Assembly (NCBI GenBank): GCA_019409045.1
Contig: DXVG01000089.1
Coordinates: 1-7,209 of the forward strand
Length of the DNA: 7,209 nucleotides
Source of the DNA: Clostridiales bacterium
GTDB lineage: Bacteria; Bacillota; Clostridia; Christensenellales; Aristaeellaceae
Reading direction: 5' to 3'
Part shown: positions 5,781 through 7,209 of the stretch, piece after piece
Position numbering within the stretch: the first letter of the stretch is position 1
Layout: each line of letters begins with the position of its first letter
Made by a program: the position numbers and the translations under genes
The notes under the pieces: generated by a model
What the model saw: the letters and a program-made list of their open reading frames with translations, nothing else
The model's database searches: none
What the model was told of the DNA's origin: nothing

Positions 5781-6359
5781 ATGCAGCATCACTTTTACGC
5801 CTACATGGCGCGGATGAAGCTCATTCGCCGCTGGGGGCTTCGGCACAACACGCGCGAGGAGAACGATCAGGAGCACTCCCTGCAGGTGACCATGATCGCC
5901 CACGCGCTTGCGATGTACAAAAACGGCCGCTACGGCGGCAGCGTGGACATGCAAAAGGTGCTGCTCTACGCGATCTACCACGAGGCGGCCGAGGTCATCA
6001 CGGGCGACCTCGCCTCGCCGATCAAGTACTTCAACCCCGGCATACGCGACGCCTACCGGCAGATCGAGCACATGGCCTCGCAAAAGCTGATGGAATACCT
6101 GCCCGACGATTTCCGGCCGGAGTTTGAGCAGCTGCTCTTTCCGGACGAGCAGAGCTACGAGTGGCGCATCGTCAAGGCGGCCGACCGCATCAGCGCCTAC
6201 GTCAAGTGCCTGGAGGAGTATGCCTTCGGAAACCGCGAGTTCCTCACCGCGCAGGAGAGCATACGCGCCTCCATCTCCCAGATGAACATGCCCGAGGCCG
6301 AGGATTTTATGCGGGAATTCGCGCCGAGCTTCATGCTTCCGCTCGACGCTTTGAATTGA
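5781..6359 (+). CDS. yfbR: YfbR-type 5'-deoxynucleotidase, HD-domain phosphohydrolase
   Basis: A 192-residue cytosolic metal-dependent phosphohydrolase that removes the 5'-phosphate from deoxyribonucleoside monophosphates. It aligns along its whole length with Escherichia coli YfbR: HHFYAYMARMKLIRRW near the N-terminus, EHSLQVTMIAHALA (31-44), YHEAAEVITGDLASPIKYF (66-84) and VKAADRISAYVKCLEE (131-146). Metal-site residues equivalent to E. coli His33, His68 and Asp137 are His32, His67 and Asp135. The catalytic-region Glu72 and Asp77 are matched by Glu71 and Asp76. The eponymous HD aspartate (Asp69 in E. coli) is Glu68 here. I chose the ATG at 5781 because GGGAGG lies 6 bases before it and E. 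coli YfbR begins at the same point. An ATG 11 codons earlier coincides with the predicted transcription start and has no ribosome binding site. It is first in a two-gene operon with araD. Confidence 0.93.
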   Translation: MQHHFYAYMARMKLIRRWGLRHNTREENDQEHSLQVTMIAHALAMYKNGRYGGSVDMQKVLLYAIYHEAAEVITGDLASPIKYFNPGIRDAYRQIEHMASQKLMEYLPDDFRPEFEQLLFPDEQSYEWRIVKAADRISAYVKCLEEYAFGNREFLTAQESIRASISQMNMPEAEDFMREFAPSFMLPLDALN

Positions 6360-6375
6360 CAAGGAGGAAGATAGC

Positions 6376-7071
6376 ATGTATCGCAAACTGAAGGAGCGCG
6401 TCTACGAGGCCAACATGGAACTGTTCCATCGCAACCTGATCGTCTACACCTGGGGCAACGTCTCCGAGGTCGATCGCGACAAGGGCGTCATGGCCATCAA
6501 GCCCAGCGGCGTTCCCTACGAGGAGCTCAAGCCTGAGATGATCGTCGTGCAGTCGCTGGAGACGGGCGAGGTCGTCGCGGGCGACTACCGTCCCTCGTCG
6601 GATGCGCCTACCCACCTTGCCATCTACCGCGCGTTCCCGGAGGTGGGCGGCATGGTTCACACCCACTCCACCTGCGCGACCGCCTGGGCGCAGGCGGGGC
6701 TGTCCATCCCCTGCATGGGCACCACGCATGCCGACTACTTCCACGGCGACATACCCGTCACCCGCTTCCTGACCCCCGAGGAGACCGAGGAGGCCTACGA
6801 GGCCAACACCGGCAAGGTCATCATCGAGGCCTTTGCGGGCAAGAACCCCATCCACACCCCCGGCGTGCTGGCCAACGGCCACGGCCCCTTCACCTGGGGC
6901 AAGGACGGCGCGGAGGCCGTGCACAACGCCGTGGTGCTCGAGGAGCTGTCCAAGATGGCGCTGATGGCGCGCTCCCTCAACCCTAGCCTCGGCGAGCTGC
7001 CCAAGCACATCAGCGACAAGCACTTCCTGCGCAAGCACGGCCCCAACGCCTACTACGGCCAGAAGAAGTGA
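6376..7071 (+). CDS. araD: L-ribulose-5-phosphate 4-epimerase
   Basis: A 231-residue class II aldolase-fold enzyme that epimerises L-ribulose 5-phosphate to D-xylulose 5-phosphate, the step linking L-arabinose (or L-ascorbate, via UlaF) breakdown to the pentose-phosphate pathway. The length equals E. coli AraD. The metal ligands His95, His97 (VHTHS) and His169 (NGHGPF) are present, as are Asp76 in the SSDAPTH block, Asp120 in TTHADYF and the C-terminal Tyr227 in AYYGQ, matching the epimerase catalytic pair. TWGNVS (25-30) and KPSG (42-45) bind the phosphate. These C-terminal and Asp120 features separate it from fuculose-phosphate aldolases. AAGGAGG (6361-6367) stands 8 bases before the ATG. 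It follows yfbR by 16 bases with no terminator or promoter between them. No araA, araB or transporter gene is in the window, so its pathway cannot be fixed from context. Confidence 0.95.
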   Translation: MYRKLKERVYEANMELFHRNLIVYTWGNVSEVDRDKGVMAIKPSGVPYEELKPEMIVVQSLETGEVVAGDYRPSSDAPTHLAIYRAFPEVGGMVHTHSTCATAWAQAGLSIPCMGTTHADYFHGDIPVTRFLTPEETEEAYEANTGKVIIEAFAGKNPIHTPGVLANGHGPFTWGKDGAEAVHNAVVLEELSKMALMARSLNPSLGELPKHISDKHFLRKHGPNAYYGQKK

Positions 7072-7126
7072 GCGCCGCGCCCATTGCGCAGATTGCTTTA
7101 TAAAAACGCACGCAAATTGGCTGTGT

Positions 7127-7160
7127 CGGGAACCTGCTGAAAAAGCCGGTTCCCGTTTTT
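7127..7160 (+). terminator. Intrinsic terminator of the yfbR-araD operon
   Basis: Arms CGGGAACC (7127-7134) and GGTTCCCG (7148-7155) pair perfectly. After one mismatch a further GC/GC pair of dinucleotides continues the stem around an A-rich loop, and five T follow directly (7156-7160). It lies 55 bases after the araD stop codon. The bases between the stop and the hairpin hold no gene. Confidence 0.9.
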
Positions 7161-7209
7161 GCGCGCACGGCAAAGCCTCACAACCGCGCGGAAAACATTT
7201 TTGGCGATT
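7161..7209. other. Right-edge non-coding stretch
   Basis: This short, mixed-composition stretch follows the terminator. No start codon with a ribosome binding site, promoter pair or repeat was recognised before the window ends. Confidence 0.4.

Noticed and set aside
6331..7173. 280-codon minus-strand frame antisense to araD
   Set aside because: It begins beyond the araD terminator hairpin, has no ribosome binding site, and its Val/Leu/Gly/His-rich product is the mirror of a strongly conserved epimerase.
1..7209. Mobile element, CRISPR array, tRNA/rRNA or defence system
   Set aside because: No transposase or integrase motifs, no regularly spaced repeats, no RNA-gene signatures and no nuclease or toxin-antitoxin motifs were seen. 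Composition is uniform across the genes.

Overview
The window comes from a GC-rich (roughly 65%) bacterium, most likely a high-GC member of the Bacillota (Clostridia). The pairing of cdaA with cdaR (ybbR) is typical of that phylum. Every gene has a strong GGAGG-type ribosome binding site, and the promoters are textbook sigma-A type. The two butanol/aldehyde-type and pentose genes fit a fermenting anaerobe. Genus cannot be told from the sequence.

Layout: two divergent, tightly packed operons leave from one 242-bp, comparatively AT-rich control region (about 5539-5780). Leftward (minus strand) is a six-gene operon: cdaA (c-di-AMP synthase), cdaR (its YbbR-domain membrane partner), an unnamed single-pass membrane protein with a long charged tail, a ParA/MinD-related P-loop ATPase, a small SGNH hydrolase close to the MsAcT acyltransferase type, and an iron-containing alcohol dehydrogenase. 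Gene ends overlap by 11 and 14 nt or are separated by 1, 4 and 15 nt, so they are almost surely co-transcribed and partly translationally coupled. A 14-bp perfect GC-rich hairpin follows the last gene. The glmM gene that usually follows cdaA-cdaR in Bacillota is absent here. Rightward (plus strand) is a two-gene operon: a YfbR-type 5'-deoxynucleotidase and an AraD-type L-ribulose-5-phosphate 4-epimerase, closed by a convincing intrinsic terminator at 7127-7160.

How they work together: CdaA makes c-di-AMP at the membrane and CdaR modulates it from the outer face. The four downstream genes have no known link to c-di-AMP. The membrane protein and the ATPase overlap and may form a functional pair (inference). 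The hydrolase and dehydrogenase could act in ester/alcohol metabolism (inference). The rightward genes concern deoxynucleotide turnover and pentose entry into the pentose-phosphate pathway.

Most of the window is ordinary core or metabolic DNA, with no mobile element, CRISPR array, tRNA or rRNA seen. The points most worth a second look are: the TCGCA repeat cluster between the divergent promoters, the uncharacterised membrane protein/ATPase pair in the c-di-AMP operon, the HD-to-HE change in the YfbR metal site, and the repeated acidic-LF motif in the membrane protein's tail.
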